DNA from: Cristatella mucedo
Taxonomy: Eukaryota > Bryozoa > Phylactolaemata > Cristatellidae
Direction: 5' to 3'
Assembly (NCBI GenBank): GCA_009760855.2
Contig: WPIO01000003.1
Coordinates: forward strand, 6,388,501 to 6,452,500
Length of the DNA: 64,000 nucleotides
Below, piece by piece: positions 23,147 to 64,000 of the stretch (positions are counted from its first letter, which is position 1; every line of letters starts with the position of its first letter). The notes beneath the pieces were generated by a model. That model was given only the letters and a program-made list of their open reading frames with translations. It made no database searches and had not been told where the DNA came from. The translations under genes and the position numbers were made by a program.

Positions 23147-23488
23147 GGGTGCTGGTATTTAGGGTGTTATTAGAAATGGGAAATTGGTTTTACATTTTGT
23201 GCTGCGCTCGAAAAGACGCTCAAAAATTATTTCGTGGAAAAATAATAGTCTGTACAATAAAGCATACTATCCTGGGCTAATAGTAACATAAATTTAGCTT
23301 TCCTCGAAATCAGCTCCAGCATGAAACAAGAGCTTGACTTGGCCACGCAACATCAAGTGACTAGCAATAAGTGAAAGCGATATTCCTTCTTTGGCTTATG
23401 TCATGCATGCTCATTTCTTTTGACTTCTCGCCAGCGTCGAATCTCCAAGCGCCAAAAAGGTGTCCATGCATTACTGTAGAAAAAGAAT
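23147..23488. other. 3' flank of the CTHRC1-like gene
   Basis: On the minus strand this follows the stop codon and should hold the 3' UTR. An AATAAA-type signal (TTTATT on the plus strand, about 23138-23143) lies at the edge of the L2 copy, so its role as the gene's polyadenylation signal is uncertain. Confidence 0.35.
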
Positions 23489-62262
<38,774 letters not shown>

Positions 62263-62849
62263 CTGATGGAACAAATCAACAGAATTAGGTAATAATTAAA
62301 TAAAGATTCAGGATTATGCAGAAATTGCATTTGGTACATAATATTTTTCTAATTATAGCATATATTACAAAGGTTTCAGAACTGCCTAGTGTTGAATCTG
62401 TAACTTTCCGAATACCAGCAACTAAATAGCTAGACTGTTTACCATATCCAAAGACAGCTCATAAATAGTCACAGCAAAAATAGAAGTGGAATACGCGAAG
62501 GTCTCACCGAAAAATCAGGTAGAGGTCCACACCACGCTAGAAGGCGGTTATCTGGGATACATGTAGGAGCTACTGCATTTATATGAAGCTTGACAAATAC
62601 ATCTAACAGTGAGACTGTTTGTAGAGCAATTTTCCATGTCTTAGAGAATAGCTCTTTAGACGACCTGACTATTCTACAGTGTCAATAGTCTCAAAATTCA
62701 ATCAAAAGCATTGTCTTTTAAGGATTCGGCATGTCAAGGTTTGGCGATTTCCGTATTTACAAAAAGGTTACGGGTTTTTTTTGTACGCAGGTGATGTCTA
62801 AAGATATCGTGTGATCTCAAGCGATATAAATTAGTCGTTCACAGTATTA
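62263..62849. other. Intron upstream of D1a, unassigned
   Basis: AT-rich; no further exon recognised. Confidence 0.4.
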
Positions 62850-64000
62850 ATAATTATTATATTAATAACAATAATAAATGTGCACTTCTGCCACAGGGAA
62901 TCTAATCTCGTTCTTGGGAGCATAATATCCGCTTAAGGTTGCATGTACAGAATCCACATGAAAACCTGGTTCTTGATAGCATTTAGTGTGAGCATGATGA
63001 GCACATTGTGGAAAAATCACAAGCACCCAACGAATACTACAATAAACGGTTGTGTTTTGAGCTTCTTTTTGAACTTCGTTGAGTCAGATGATGTCGTGAC
63101 GTCAATCGGGAGTAAATTCCAGACTTGGAGAGCATATCAACTAAAGACGCGGTTTGCTACGAACTTGAGGTTTCTATGAGACATAGCTAAGCTATTTGAG
63201 TCAGAAAGCAGGTATACGAAGCCTAGCCTGGTTAAGGAGTAGATCTGAATGACAGGCTTGAGCAAGACAATGAATGAACCTAAAAGTTAGTGCAGAAACC
63301 TTGAAGTCGATACACTGCTTGACTGGGAAACAGTGAGTGTCGGCCACAAATGATGTGACAGTGCAAATGCCACGGTAACTACAGAAAATTTTAACTGCAG
63401 AGTTTAGCTTGAAATGCAAGTGCTTGATTAAACGGTAGACCAGCAACCAGTGAGTTACTCAACAAGTCGAGATTTAATGTCACAAATGCGTGGACCGATT
63501 TGGATTTAGTCTCCCTGTCTAAGTTGGCCCTAATTTTAGCAATTTTATGTAGCTGAAAGTTGGTACACTTGACTATCGAGATGTGGTGGTCGTCAAGGGA
63601 AACCGGACACCTAGAAATCGTTGAGATACTACAGGAGATATGCTGGCAGAGCCGAATTTGAGAGCTAAGATTTTTTTTCAATTTTAGAGTCACACGTGGT
63701 TTGCCCATAACTAGTAAGTTGATTTTATCTTCATTCAATTTGAGAAAATGTGCTACCATCCATTACGGATTTCAGCAGTACATGCAAAACGAGAGTTGAC
63801 TGAATTTGACATGCTAGCGGCCTGCAGAGAGATAAAAGCACCGGTACAGCTGAATATCATCCGCTTAGAAGTGGAAGCGTAGAATATGGTTGTTGATCAC
63901 ATCGGCAAGATAAAGATAAAAAAGATTTAAATGGAAGAGGACCAAGCACAGAGCCCTGGGATACCACCTACTTTTTAAAAGGCTCTTTAGATGATCTTAT
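62850..64000 (-). mobile_element. L2-type LINE, runs off the window
   Basis: Minus-strand AT-rich tail at about 62850-62875, 3' UTR, then a diverged RT C-terminus (TSFVADTHCFPVKQCIDFK near 63330, LTFRFIHCLAQA), DDHHISIVKCTNFQLHKIAK near 63560 and MVAHFLKLNEDKINLLVMG near 63740. The remainder lies beyond 64000. Confidence 0.78.

Overview
This window is repeat-rich, intron-rich animal DNA. It has no bacterial-style operons. Exons have canonical GT-AG borders separated by kilobase introns, L2/CR1-type LINE fragments are scattered on both strands, and there are tRNA-derived SINEs, two LTR retroelements, hAT MITEs and long microsatellites. The retroelement set (L2 with ATT-rich 3' tails, a Gmr1-like Gypsy element, SPIN-like MITEs) suggests an invertebrate metazoan, perhaps a mollusc or other lophotrochozoan. 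That placement is inference; the sequence alone does not fix the phylum.

Host coding content is sparse and lies on the minus strand. The main gene runs from about 62.26 kb down to 23.49 kb. Ten small exons encode three consecutive copies of the C-terminal domain known from CTHRC1 (collagen triple helix repeat-containing 1): D1 (exons at 62.2, 49.0 and 42.1 kb), D2 (39.7, 33.5, 31.5 and 31.2 kb) and D3 (28.5, 24.8 and 23.6 kb). All splice phases are compatible across and between the domains. D3 ends in a stop codon, so one multi-domain secreted protein is the simplest reading; its 5' end lies beyond the window. A second minus-strand gene begins at about 3.47 kb with an exon for a signal peptide plus the start of a PAN/apple-like cysteine domain; the rest of it was not found.

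Layout: 1.2-3.0 kb L2 LINE; 3.2-3.5 kb PAN first exon; 7.0-7.95 kb relic of a LINE resembling the R2/NeSL type; 8.38-10.95 kb degenerate tandem array of about 167 bp units; 11.4-13.5 kb block bounded by inverted repeats; 13.76-15.30 kb compact LTR element with only a gag-like gene; 15.4 and 17.8 kb SPIN-like hAT MITEs; 16.0-16.6 kb CT/TA microsatellite; 18.6-23.1 kb L2 LINEs; 23.5-62.3 kb the CTHRC1-like gene, whose introns hold L2 fragments, SINEs, a solo LTR, a 542 bp tandem duplication and, in a 13 kb intron, a complete but decayed Gmr1-like LTR retrotransposon (52.32-58.06 kb) with integrase upstream of reverse transcriptase; 62.85-64.0 kb another L2.

Most long open frames fall in repeats. 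The longest (297 codons, 15.8-16.7 kb) is microsatellite. Homology calls come from recognising motifs by eye, with no database search.
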